NCBI GenBank assembly: GCA_019843655.1
Contig: JACDQD010000007.1
Location: 29,106,816-29,170,815, forward strand
Source of the DNA: Lethocerus indicus
Taxonomy: Eukaryota > Arthropoda > Insecta > Hemiptera > Belostomatidae
Length of the DNA: 64,000 nucleotides
Direction of reading: 5' to 3'
Each line of letters opens with the position of its first letter. The first letter of the stretch is position 1. Shown here in pieces: positions 35,111-47,140 of the stretch. The notes under the pieces were generated by a model. It was given only the letters and a program-made list of their open reading frames with translations. It did not search any database and was not told the DNA's origin. The position numbers and the translations under genes were made by a program.

Positions 35111-35422
35111 CGGACCGAAATCTACTACCTCTTATCTAACTACAATGGTAATACTTGTTGGAATATATTGTGATTTGTTGTGGAGGGAAGGGTTTTTTTT
35201 TTTTTTTGTTGTCCGGCGTTGGTCTGATTTCAGAATCGTGTGTCTGGGATTGAGAGTGATGAGCCGGTTCGGTAATGGGCTCAGCTAGACGCCTAAATAA
35301 CCCGCATTATCATATCGGGCCTACCCCCATCATCCATCCCTCCATCATCCCTCCACGGAGGAGGAGGGTGGTAGGGGCCACTCACAAAAACAGTTTTGAA
35401 TTGTCGATCTCTCTCCCTCTTC

Positions 35423-35523
<101 letters not shown>

Positions 35524-35687
35524 GCGGCGGTCTAGTATTATAACACGGTCTGTTCTAATCTATTCAAATTCGAAACATCGAAATTCCTTCCCCCCCCCCC
35601 CCCAATCATCGATGGTCGGAGTTTCGACCAATTTCGTCGACAATTTTTGAACGAATGCCTGTACAAATACTCTTTCGAAATTCGGCC

Positions 35688-35688
<1 letters not shown>

Positions 35689-35729
<41 letters not shown>

Positions 35730-35851
35730 GTACACCGTTTTTGTACGGTAATAATGTATTGTGTTGTACCTAATTTTCGTTTATTTACCCTAAGCGAACG
35801 GAATTCGAATTTTCATCAGGAAGCGGATTGAAATCATCGATCGATATATAA

Positions 35852-35900
<49 letters not shown>
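35689..35900. repeat. Two (TA)n tracts beside a family B element
   Basis: (TA)n at 35689-35726 and 35856-35900. The second abuts the element that starts at 35901. Confidence 0.9.
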
Positions 35901-35904
<4 letters not shown>

Positions 35905-36293
35905 GTCCCAAAATTAACGCAAGATTAGAAATCACCACCATTCACGCAGTAAAGTCGGTAACTGGTATTAAAAAAAACCCCATTCGACAGCCGATAGTTT
36001 AGGGTCGTAGTACAAATGGGGGCGTTACGCGATAGAACAACACGCGTTTTCATTGTCGAACGATATTTTGAAAAATAATGAAATTTCGGCAGCCGCTGTC
36101 CGGGGATTAGTGATTTCCCTCAACTTAGTCGACTCGTGAAGGAGTAATTGATTGAAATTCGGGCGGAAAAAAAAATCACAGCGGTCGTCCAAAAAACCGT
36201 ACCGTTCGAATAGGCCAATATCGAAACGAAAGTGCCCGAGCAGTGTTCGTGAAAGTCAAATCATGAATTCAAATCTTGCGTTAATTTTGGGGC

Positions 36294-36297
<4 letters not shown>
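35901..36297 (+). mobile_element. Family B inverted-repeat element with helix-turn-helix remnant, complete copy
   Basis: TIRs GGGTGTCCCAAAATTAACGC and its near-complement GCGTTAATTTTGGGGCACCC, flanked by TA and by (TA)n on both sides. The plus strand encodes MGALRDRTTRVFIVERYFEK then stops. In the copy at 59186 the equivalent region can be read QRVFIVEQYFENNESLAATV, which resembles the N-terminal helix-turn-helix (DUF4817-like) of insect transposases. A one-base slip in an A run ends the frame. 397 bp, non-autonomous. Confidence 0.82.
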
Positions 36298-36351
<54 letters not shown>

Positions 36352-36355
36352 TATA
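36298..36355. repeat. (TA)n microsatellite
   Basis: Directly continues the right flank of the family B element. Confidence 0.95.
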
Positions 36356-36659
36356 TGACATAAGGGGCCAATTATTTGTGTTCGGCCGGCGTTCCAAAAT
36401 TAGATCGGAGCGGCGGTCAACGACACATCTGTCGACGGCGACAAGAGTTTTTCTGTCCGTCGAAAGTGAATCGTCAGTTTCGCCGTACAGTTTCGAAACT
36501 TACGAAAACCGAGACTATTATATATCTCGAATCGACTGGCTAGCGTAGCGTCGGCCAAATAGAAAAGGCGTCAGTTATATCGCGCAACATCACTTTCGTT
36601 CGATCACTCGCCCTTTCGGCCCAAAATCTGCTCTTCTGCCTACGCGCTGCCGGTGAGTG

Positions 36660-37345
36660 GCCTCGGTGGATATTACTTTTGGAATACCTGTTTTTTTTGG
36701 TCTACGACGGGTTTGGAATAGCGTATATTTCGTCTGTTTCTGTCTCCTCTTCTGGCCAAAACACCGGGGTTTCGCCGGCTCGCCGTCTTCAGTAGCGCCG
36801 TGTCAATTCCATCCGGCGGCCAAATAATGTACAACTACTTTAGAGTACCCGTTTTGTTGGTAACTGCGAGGGAATACCGTCTACGGTCTTCAAACCGTTC
36901 GGCGCCATCTTAGTAGGGCCAGAATTGACACGGTGTCAACTACAAGTGAAGATGGGATGACGAGCGAAACCGGCGTCTTCTAGGAGTAGACAGAAACAGA
37001 CGAAATCTACGGTATTCCAAACCCCACGGATCACAAAACAGACACTCTAAACTAGTAATACATTATTTGGCCGCCAGATGGAATTGACACGGCGCTACTG
37101 AAGATGGCGAGCGGCCGAAACCGGCGAGGGAGTAGGTGCAGAATCGACGAAATCTACGGTATTCCAAACCCTCACGGATCACAAAACAGACACTCTAAAC
37201 TAGTAGTACATTATTTGGCCGCCGGATGGAATTGACACGGCGCTACTGAAGATGGCGAGCGGCCGAAACCGGCGAGGGAGTAGACAGAAACAGACGAAAT
37301 CTACGGTATTCCAAACCCTCGCAGACCACAAAACAGGTACTCTAT
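36660..37345. repeat. Foldback family F cluster with a 149-bp tandem triplication of the right arm
   Basis: The left outer end (TGGAATACCTGTTTTTTTTGG) is followed by the arm. From about 36940, GCGCTACTGAAGATGGCGAG, ATCTACGGTATTCCAAACCC, CACAAAACAGACACTCTAAA and CATTATTTGGCCGCC repeat about every 149 bases. Confidence 0.82.
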
Positions 37346-37914
37346 AAAACTGTTTGGCCGCCAAATAACTAATCTAATACTGTAATTTTGTCCCACTGGG
37401 CGGGGTTGTTTTAAGTGAAAACCTCTGGGGTGGAGATTCATTTTATATCCTCCGTATTGTCGACCGTTTTTCGAATTAGGTCCACGAGAGTTGAGGCTTT
37501 TCCGGACGGAGTGGAAAATTTACCGCCGCTGTCCGTATTGTGTAAAAAAAGCGTTTGGGGGCGGGGGCCGGGTTTTGCATACGGCGTCGAAAAATCCGTC
37601 GTGCCGGCGCGCCTATCGGGGTCGTATATTTAGGGATGCAAACTGGCTGAAAACCGAATAGGAAATCGTATATCGGAATCGTTTATACTGCCCCCCGGGG
37701 GTGAAATCAATTTATTTTTCGGGAACAGTACCGTATAAAATGGGGCTGTCGTCGACCTCGGACGGCCCGTTACGTCCGCGGAGATGTCGGAGACGTTTCG
37801 CAAATTCTCGCCCTCCCGAAGGGGACAACTTTTAAGGCGATTCGTGAATCGCGGGACGAAATATGATTTCTTCGAATCTAGAGTCTCTTACGCCAAATCA
37901 GCCGGGTTTCTACC

Positions 37915-38035
37915 GCCTACCGGGGGTTGGAATACAGTAGATTTCGTGTGTCTGTCTCTCTCTCCTCTCGCCATCTTCAGTAGAAGATGGGGCATCCTCA
38001 GCGCTCTGTCACTGTCACTTGCACTGTAGAGGTTG
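37915..38035. repeat. Foldback family F, partial copy
   Basis: GGGGGTTGGAATACAGTAGATTTCGTG, interrupted by small changes, then CTCTCGCCATCTTCAGTAG and GGGGCATCCTCA. Confidence 0.6.
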
Positions 38036-38039
38036 TCTT

Positions 38040-38044
38040 GTCTG

Positions 38045-38106
<62 letters not shown>

Positions 38107-38262
38107 GTTTGCTACAGAACTTTTCATGTACATAAACACGCGTGAAAATACGAATTACGCCCTCTATCGTCGAGGTGAATACATTTTATTTTGCTAAAAA
38201 AGAAACCCTTAATTATTAATCTACTATATATTCACCGATATTATCGACAACTCTTGGCTCTG

Positions 38263-38313
<51 letters not shown>

Positions 38314-38477
38314 AATATACAGGTTTTCTACAGAATTTTCGTGTACATAAACACGCGTGAAAATACGAATTACGCCCTCTATCGTCGAGGTGAATTCATT
38401 TTATTTTGCTATAAAAGAAACCCTTAATTATTAATCTACTATATATTCACCGATATTATCGACAACTATTGGCTCTG

Positions 38478-38541
<64 letters not shown>

Positions 38542-38624
38542 GTTTTCTACAGAATTTTCATGTACATAAACACGCGTGAAAATACGAATTACGCCCCCTA
38601 TCGTCGAATGACTTAGTTATCGTT

Positions 38625-38676
<52 letters not shown>

Positions 38677-38765
38677 CACCCAAAAGTAATCAACATTTTG
38701 ACTTTGGAATTCATTTTATATAGCTAAAAATGAAACTTTAATTATTAATCTACTATATATTCACC
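38040..38765. repeat. Triplicated (TA)n plus mariner-fragment unit
   Basis: Three units of about 215-230 bp: (TA)n, ACAGGTTTTCTACAGAATTT, CATAAACACGCGTGAAAATA, CGAATTACGCCC and, in two units, a family A interior (TTCATTTTATTTTGCT to CACCGATATTATCGACAACT). A fourth partial unit ends with an intact family A TIR (GGGCACCCAAAAGTAATCAA, 38673 on). Confidence 0.85.
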
Positions 38766-38769
38766 GGTG

Positions 38770-39550
38770 GATCTGGGCGCCCCCTCCCCCTCTTCCCTGT
38801 GACATTTTCCCTGATAATTTATTCGTAGATAATTTTTGAAAAAAAACCCCGAAATTCGCAGATAATTTTTTTTTTTCAAACGGAACCTCGTACAAAATGC
38901 AAAAGGTTGACGGGGCATTAGGCGTAACGCTACTAATGATATAACGAAATGTCCAGCGTTAAATATTCCGGGACCGGCGAATCAATTCTTCCGATCGATC
39001 GATCGATCGATATCAATTCAAATCGGGCGAGAAGGAAAAGAGGGAAAAAAAGAAAAAAAACAGAACCGGGACAGAATGACAAACGGGAACGGTGAGGATG
39101 GGGGGGGGAGGGCGCGATCGGGATACCCGTCTTTAAAATTCAAATCGTCGTCAGTGCCGGGTCACCGAATCTAAATATTGAAATTGGACCAACCGACGTT
39201 CGCGTTCTATCATAAATAATACGAAAATAACATTAATAACGCCGCCGCCGAACCACGAAAAACCAATCCGGCCGACAATATTGGGCCGCTCCTGGACGAG
39301 AACGAAATAATGGAATTGTTCCTTACAAGCTGCTGGATATTATTCAACCCTAGGTGGGCCGAATTTTAAGTTTTACAACAAAAAATTGGGGGTGGAAATC
39401 AGCGAAAAAAACTATAATTATTTGGTGAAATTTCGATAAATGTGAACTGAAAGTTACACCGGCCCAAAGTCATATCAGACTTCTGGATATTCGAGTTTCG
39501 GTTTGGAGTAACAGGATTACTGATAAGAGCCGGTTATATATGTTATTTCG
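38770..39550. other. Spacer, nothing recognised
   Basis: Contains a (GATC)n run at 38995-39010 and G/A runs. No gene recognised. Confidence 0.45.
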
Positions 39551-39554
39551 TGGA

Positions 39555-40425
39555 AAACCTAATAATTTTGTGTGTTTCCGTCTTTCGCCAGACCGATTTC
39601 TGGCCGCTCCCCGTCTTCAGTACAGCACCACTTTGGATGTTTTTCGGTCATCCACATTGCACTCACCGTCACTTGTACCGCCCGTACAACGACAGTGCGC
39701 CGAGGATGGCTCTGGAAAAACGGTCCGAAGTGACTGACACCGCCCTACTGAAGATGGCGGGCGGCCGAAACCGGTCCGGCTGAAGACCAAGCGGCGGTAT
39801 TCCAAACACTCGCAGTTACCACAAAACAGATACTCTAAACTAGTAATACACATTATTTGGCCACCAGATGGAATTGACACGGCGCTACTGAAGACACACG
39901 ACAATCCTAATAAACAGTCTTATGGTCTACCGTAGATTTCGTGATGTGTCTGTCTCCTCTCGCCGGTTCGGCCATTCGCCAGACCGGGGTTTCGGCCGCT
40001 CGCCATCTTCAGTAGCGCTGTGTCAGTCACTTTGGATGTTTTTCGGGCATCCTCACTGCCCACTGTGTCACTTGTACACCGCTGCTGAAGATGGCGAGCG
40101 GCCGAAACCTCGGTCTAGCGAGGAAAAGACCGGACCAGCGAAGACGGCAGGGTTTCTCGCCGGGTTCGGTGTCTTTGGCCAGACCGGTTTCGGCCGCTCG
40201 CCATCTTCAGTACGGCGATAGGCCGAAACCGGTCTAGCGAAAAAGACCGAACCGGCGACAGAAACACAGGAAACCTACGTTAGATTTTAACCGTTTTTCT
40301 GTCTTTCCTCTCGCCGGTTTCGTCTTTTTCGTGACGGCAGACGATGGGGCGAAACCGGTCTAGCGAAAGGCCCCAATGCAAGCGAGAGGAGACAGAAACA
40401 GACGAAATCTACAGTCTTGATTTAA
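39555..40425. repeat. Foldback family F, compound cluster
   Basis: At least three left arms and four right arms in alternating order (cores at about 39600, 39745, 39875, 40000, 40090, 40195, 40210 and 40345). Successive nested insertion or inversion is likely. Confidence 0.78.
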
Positions 40426-40476
40426 CTTCTAATCAGGAGAACATATATTTCTTTCGGGAGAAAATTTTATTTCTTA

Positions 40477-40575
40477 TCAACTCAATTGGAACTGATATCG
40501 CGATATAGCGTTAACACTAGGCTTACGTACGTTTATGAAAAAAAAAATATATTCTACTTATATAGATTTCCCCGA
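40477..40575. repeat. Dispersed repeat E, copy 1
   Basis: CTTATCAACTCAATTGGAAC, TGATATCGCGATATAGCG, TTAACACTAGGCTTACG and CTACTTATATAGATTTCCCC. Also at 55415-55525 (plus) and 60735-60850 (minus). TTAA followed by CACTAG recalls some piggyBac-like ends, but this is weak. Confidence 0.7.
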
Positions 40576-40579
40576 AATT

Positions 40580-41175
40580 TATAAGACGACCAAATCTACT
40601 ATATTCCAAACACTAGACTATTATATTAAACTAGACTTACCGTTTGTTTGCGTCGAGTCACCGGCCCCTTCGTTTTCCCCTTTCGTTCCTGACTCCGGTG
40701 ATCTGTGGACAGAAGGGAAAAAAAACCGGTCTATAGTGGAATCTCTACGGTCTAGAATATCGAGAGTTGAGTAACGCTGCCGAGTGTTACCCGGGAGAAG
40801 TGCATCACGTACCTGTGGAGAGACAGGTGCACGTGCAAGTGTGCGAGCGCGTAAACTCCATTTTATACGCCCAACAATGTATTTTAATGGAGGGAAAAAT
40901 ATATATATATATATATATATAGAAATATATATAGAAAATAGAAATATATATATATTCTACAGTATATATCCGTGCGTATAACAGTTGTTTCGCCGTTTCA
41001 CTCCACTGGGAGTCGGACTCGAATGGCCGATTTCACCCGAAAACATGTTGACCTCGATGTTGACACACAGACACACAAAAACACATACGCACTCTGTATA
41101 TGTGTCTGTGTGTGTGTGTGTGTGTGCCGTGCGTAAACATGGTCGGTGAAAGTCAGTCGGTCTGTTGCTCCGAAG

Positions 41176-41223
<48 letters not shown>

Positions 41224-42060
41224 CATACAGAGAGAGATATTATTATAAAATATTCTAGATATTGACCAAAAGTGTTGTTCAAAAACTGGTATTGTCCGGT
41301 GAACATTGGATACTGATGGAAAAAAAAATTTATTTCAATGAAAAAAAAATTGATGTTACGAAAAAGCCTATTGACGACCTCTGAGTTGACGTCTCGGAAA
41401 AAAATTGGAATTAATATTACGGAACGCACGACAGGAATGTAAGAAAAATTTTTCCATAAAGTAGTTATTTTTACCGCTAAAACTCTAGTATTTTCTAACT
41501 CTTTTTGTCGGGATTCATGTTCACAATTTACCGAATTAATACATTATCTACCTATATATTTCATGTATTACCGGCGGTAAATTAACTACAAATTTCAATT
41601 TTAAATGAAAAAAAAAATCAAATTTGAACTTATTAACTACTAAATAATTTACAATATTCATAAATGTTTAAACTTATCGCTACAAATTACTAATTTTTTT
41701 CAGTTTGTATTAATAATTTTCACTATACAAAATCATATGATAGATATTAAAAATCAATTTATTTTATTGCAACAGGTTTTCGGTAAGAATATTTTTTAAA
41801 TTGCATTTTCTGTTTAAATTTGAGGTAAGTTTGCTATAGAAAATGTTTAATTTAAAATTACTATTAAATGATATTTTTTCTAGTCTTTCTGTTATGGCGC
41901 CGGTACAGAGAATACCGAAAACCTAATACAGGGATAAAATAATTACCGTTTTAATATTTGGAAATCGTAGAAATGAAAAAGTAATAAACCAATAGTTCGA
42001 TAACATCAAAATGTAGCAACATTTTTTTAACTTGCATCAAATTAATTTATTTTTTTAAAT
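40580..42060. other. Non-coding spacer with microsatellites
   Basis: (TA)n at 40900-40920 and 41180-41218, (TG)n at 41105-41127. The AT-rich part 41440-42060 has no feature I can name. Confidence 0.55.
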
Positions 42061-43000
42061 AATTATCAACCCGAAGTGCCTGTTGGTGCCTGTCCGTGAC
42101 GTCACTTCCACGGCCGTCTGGATTTCTCCGTCAATTATCAATAGAGCACACTCATGGTCTATATCCAGAATTTCGACTTAATTGTAATATAATTGTAAAA
42201 TTTGTAATAAAATTAATTGTAATAAAAATATGAAGCGAGATTCGACCGGAAATATATTCTCGAAGCCGTGTCTCGGATGTGTATTGGACAAGGGACGCGC
42301 CATGTTTTTTTTTGTTTTCTCTTTTTTTAATTTTGCGCAATCGACTTTACAGTTATTGCAGTGCAATTGATACGTGTACATTTTTCACGTGTTTGTCCCG
42401 ATAAAGAAATCCGCCCTTTTTGACACGATTTTTTTTTTTTTACTTTTCTCTTTACAGTCGGAAAGAAATCGAGACGGCCGTGGTAGTAGTGGTGACGTCA
42501 CGGACGGGGCGCGCACCCACAGACCGACTTTCGGGCTATTACAATAATAGATAAGAGGGCCGGTTCGATAATTTATTTCGAGAATAAAGCGATTGAAACG
42601 AATTTGTAGAATCGATTTTTAAACGATTTGGAAACGAAAAAATGTTATACGAAACAGTGGCGTAGACTGGACGGCGGCTCTTCGACGATATTCTTCTTTA
42701 AAGCGTTGAGTTCCACGCGATTTTATAAGAAAATCCCCGTAAAGAATGATGGTTTTGGGCCCAAAACAGGCGAAATAATCGAAGATTTATATCTAAGGTC
42801 GGATGTAGCGGTAGAACGTCGCTACGAAGTATTCGCGCCCGATACACATTATCCGATGAAATTGTCGAATAAACGAACTTATCGATTGGAAAGCCGTATT
42901 AAATAAAAATTTTAGATAACAACTGTAAATTTTTTAGTTTTATAACTTATTTTAGACTTATTGACGCCTGGCATTCGACGCGTTAAAATATGTCGGTAAC
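42061..43000. other. Spacer with a short inverted repeat and an unrecognised open frame
   Basis: CCGTGACGTCAC..CCACGGCCG (42091-42117) is inverted at 42472-42505. An open frame 42628-42906 (92 codons, ends RTYRLESRIK) has no domain I know, and its middle (CACGCGATTTTATAAG) recurs at 54557-54575, so it is probably repeat-derived. Confidence 0.4.
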
Positions 43001-43403
43001 GATAAAATATACTAATTAAAGATTATTACTGGCTCTTCAAGATGTTTCCAGATTTGAAGTGTTCAAAGGACGAAATCGTCTCTTTTGCCCCAGCCCATGG
43101 CTTAGAAGTTAGAAAAAAAATATTTCATCCGTACAAAACTTAAAAACGATTAACGTTCGCTTAATGTCGCTAATTTGAACTTGACTTATCTTTCGTTCGA
43201 CGAGAGATGAGCAACGAATCGATCCTGAACGAAAGGTTAATGAACCGGTCACCACCGGGTTCAGTATTGAGAGCAGAACTTTCACACATGCTGAACAGAT
43301 GAGAATGAAATAGAAAAAATATATATATAAATAGAATGTTTTAAATGTAGGTTACGCGTTACCGAGTAGCTATGCGTTGATTCGAGGTGACATAACGGGC
43401 CGG

Positions 43404-43435
<32 letters not shown>

Positions 43436-43662
43436 CCTTTTATTGGGGCCCTAAGATAACCGGACCTCGGGGTCCAGGGAGCTCCCAGCTCTGGCACTTG
43501 GGGCGTTCACCGGGTTAAAATCAAGAGTCACAAGAACCAGCTCTTATCACTTATAATATATTCTTCGCATTCCGAGATATACCGACGTTTCGGAACTCTT
43601 ACCCCGGGTCCCTAGATCAGGATAGGATCGAGGATGTCCTGCAGATAACTGGAAGTGACGTT

Positions 43663-45070
43663 AGCGGCCCGTTATCAACCGCTCCCACCTGTTATCAGCC
43701 AGTCCGATCTGTCATCAGTCATTCGGTCCTGTTATCGGTCTGTTATCGGACACACTGACCTGTTATCAACCTTTCCGATCTGTTATCAGTCACTCCAACC
43801 TGTTATTAGGCACTCCGATCTGTTATCAGAAACACTGACTTGTTATCAGCCACTCCGATCTGTTATCAGAAACACTGACCTGTTATCAGCCACTCCGATC
43901 TGTTATCAGAAACACTGACCTGTTATCAACCTCTCCGATCTGTTATCAGTCACTCCGACCTGTTATCAGCCACTCCGATCTGTTATCAGAAACACTGACC
44001 TGTTATCAGCCACTCCGATCTGTTATCAGAAACACTGACTTGTTATCAGCCACTCCGATCTGTTATCAGAAACACTGACTTGTTATCAGCCACTCCGATC
44101 TGTTATCAGTCACTCCGGCCTGTTATCAGCCACTCCGATCTGTTATCAGTCACTCCAACCTGTTATTAGCCACTCCGATCTGTTATCAGTCAGTTATCAG
44201 AAACACTGACCTGTTATCAACCTCTCCGATCTGTTATCAGTCAATCCGGCCTGTCATGAGCCACTCCGATCTGTTATCAGGCACTGACTATCTCCGATCT
44301 GTTATCAGTCACACACTGATCAACCTCTCCGATCTGTTATCAGGCACTGACTATCTCCGATCTGTTATCAGTCACACACTGATCAACCTCTCCGATCTGT
44401 TATCAGTCACTCCGGTCTGTTATGATCCTCCCGAACTGTGTTCTGTTATCAGTCAGTTATCTGACCATCAACCTCTCCGATCTGTTATCAGTCACACCTG
44501 TTATTAGCGCGATCTGTTATCAGTCAGTTATCAGCCACTGACCTGTTATCAACCTCTCCGATCTGTTATCAATCAAGCCACTCCGATCTGTTATCAGTCA
44601 TCAACCTCTGTTATCAGCCTTCTGTTATCAACCTCTCCGATCTGTTATCAATCAATCCAGCCTGTCATGAGCCAGTCCGATCTGTTATCAGCTCCAACCC
44701 GTTAGCCACTCCGATCTGTTATCAGTCACCTGACCTGTTATCTCTCCTGATCTGTTATCAGTCACTCCGGCCTGTTATCAGCCACTCCGATCTGTTATCA
44801 ATCTGTTATCAGCCACACTGACCAGATCCGGTCTGTTGTCGAACTATCCGACCTGTTGCCGACCTCTCCGGCAACATTCTGTTAAATTAACGTGAAGTAA
44901 GTAACTGACACCGCTACTGAAGATGGCGAAAGACCAAACCAGCGAGAGGTGGCGGAAACACCACAAACCTGCGGTACAACTCCGCTCTGTTTTCAGTCTC
45001 TTATCAGCCACTCCGATCTGTTATCAGCCACACTGACCCGTTATCAGTCTGTTATCAACCTCTCCGGCCA
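43663..45070 (+). repeat. 20-bp tandem array, interrupted once
   Basis: About 60 units of CACTCCGATCTGTTATCAG and variants (AACACTGACCTGTTATCAG, ACCTCTCCGATCTGTTATC). Middle units form a 40-bp alternation. A family F fragment (GACACCGCTACTGAAGATGG and following, 44905-44985) interrupts the array. Units decay after 44830. Confidence 0.93.
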
Positions 45071-45840
45071 GTTACCGGTCTGTTAGCTACCTGTGGGGTC
45101 TGTCGTCTGCCAGATATGTTGTGTGACCACCGATTCCTATCGGCGACCCGTCTTTCGCCTATCTCTACCTATATTTTACCTAATTTCGCGTCCACGATAG
45201 GAGAATACTACTTTCCAGACAGCATTATCACGCTGTATTTTCTGACGGGAATTTCAGTGTCCGGCCTGCCGAGCGCGTTTCTCGCCGCGTATTGAAATTA
45301 CAAATATAAAAAGAGAGACGGCGAGGGAGGGGGGCGGCGGGGGGAAAAAAACGAAAAAGAAAGGAAGGAAGAAAATAAGGGGCTAAAAATAAAGAAGGTA
45401 TAATTTATTTGTAGAGGTTGGCCATGGTGGCTGTTGGCCCACTGTCTGTGAGGGGGGCCTCATCCCAAGGTCGGACAACAGACACAGACACTGGCACTGG
45501 CACTGACATACAGACATACAGACACACACAGAGACAGGGCCACGAAAGACCCCCAACCGGAATAATAAACTTGCGTACAACATTTTGCGTTCCAATTTCT
45601 TTTGTCCTTTTATCGTTCCTCCTCCACCTCCTCCAGTTATTCTTTTTATTAACAACGAATAACTTCTCTGTTTTTTTTGGGGGAGGGGGCCGAGCGTTTT
45701 ACATTTAAAAGGGGGGCACGGGGGGTCTGCGCAGTTGTGCCAGACGGCCGCCCCACTCTACAGAATAACGGTGACGGTGGAGGAGAAAACGTCTACAACA
45801 GAATGAAACGGATAATATCCCATTGAAAATGACGAGGGAC

Positions 45841-45845
<5 letters not shown>
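45071..45845. other. Spacer, nothing recognised
   Basis: A CAGACACTGGCACTGG simple-repeat patch at 45480-45540 and purine-rich runs at 45310-45390. No gene. Confidence 0.45.
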
Positions 45846-45847
<2 letters not shown>

Positions 45848-45894
<47 letters not shown>

Positions 45895-46022
45895 TTTACT
45901 GTAGGACTGTGGTATTTCTGTCTCCTCTCGCCGTCTTCAGTAGCGCGGCCGAAACCGGTCTAGCGAAATCTACGGCATTCCAACCCCCTCGCAGAGGGCA
46001 CAAAACAGGTATCTTAAACTAC
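45848..46022. repeat. (TA)n followed by a deleted foldback F copy
   Basis: (TA)n 45848-45891. Then TCTGTCTCCTCTCGCCGTCTTCAGTAGCGC (broken by deletions) joins directly to GGCCGAAACCGGTCTAGCG and the right end AAAACAGGTATCTTAAACTA. Confidence 0.75.
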
Positions 46023-46270
46023 TGTTTAAACGTCAGGTCCTAAGCGTCTAAAGGTATGCATATTTAGTGGACGATATACGTACTGGAGGAGGGAGGGAGG
46101 GAGGGTGGAAAGAGAGAGTGAGAGGGCAGTGGGAGAACAGTTAGGGAACGTGTGAGGCCGGCCTATCACACACGTGATATAACACACACGAGACACGCGC
46201 TTAGAACACTGAAACGCGTTGTCACTAAACGACTGGAGAACCAAAACGAGGAGAGAACATAGAACATTTG

Positions 46271-46325
<55 letters not shown>

Positions 46326-46327
<2 letters not shown>

Positions 46328-46557
46328 GTCGGCAACTAAGTCATTGCGGATTTCGTCCGCAGACGGAGACGGCCGTTATTTGTATTTTTACGCACGTCTA
46401 CTTATCTTCAAACCTCTTGCAGAGTATTCTGAAATGTTTATTACAACGTGCCAAGTGTTATTCGTCAGCGCGTACCAGAAAACGCACGACCCTTAGAGGA
46501 GGGAGGGGTGCGCACACCGAAGGTTAGGAGGATCCGCAATTATTTAGTTGCCAACCC
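46326..46557. mobile_element. Mariner-like inverted-repeat element, family C, copy 3
   Basis: Left GGGTCGGCAACTAAGTCATT, right AATTATTTAGTTGCCAACCC, next to a (TA)n at 46273-46323. A lone right end recurs at 46734-46757. Confidence 0.8.
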
Positions 46558-46755
46558 TATTATACATATACAAACTTAATTCTACTGGCAAAATTCAATC
46601 AATGCTCTACTGACCGAAGGGAAAAAAGGGGTTATTCTTATTTTAAGATTTAAGTTTAAGAAAATTCGAGTTTATTTCCAACCAAAGGTCCAATGTCGGG
46701 TCTGGACATCTCAGCTGTGGGCTGAGAAGAATCCGCAATTATTTAGTTGCCAACC

Positions 46756-46801
<46 letters not shown>

Positions 46802-46803
<2 letters not shown>

Positions 46804-46923
46804 GGAAAACCTCCTGTGACTACTCTGAAACCAATTCACAGACGGGCCGAAAAGTATCGACAAATTTATAGACATGTTTCCGGTATTCAACATTCCTCTA
46901 TCGGGGTAAATGTATCTCCCCGG

Positions 46924-46984
<61 letters not shown>

Positions 46985-47140
46985 CCTACAATACGTAAGT
47001 GATGTAAGTGAAGTAAGTTGATGAGATAACATTTACCCCGATAGGGGAATGTTGAATACCGGAAACACGTCTATAAATTTGTCGATACTTTTCGGCCCGT
47101 CTGTAAATTGGTTTCAGACTAGACACAGGAGGTTTTCCCG
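46802..47140. repeat. 118-bp inverted repeat with (TA)n centre
   Basis: Left arm 46802-46918 (AGGAAAACCTCCTGTG, CAGACGGGCCGAAAAGTATC, GGTATTCAACATTCC) is complementary to 47022-47140 with few mismatches. The loop is (TA)n 46926-46980. Confidence 0.88.

Noticed and set aside
42628..42906. 92-codon plus-strand frame
   Set aside because: No recognisable domain, and part of it recurs as a dispersed repeat at 54557; evidence is too weak for a gene call.
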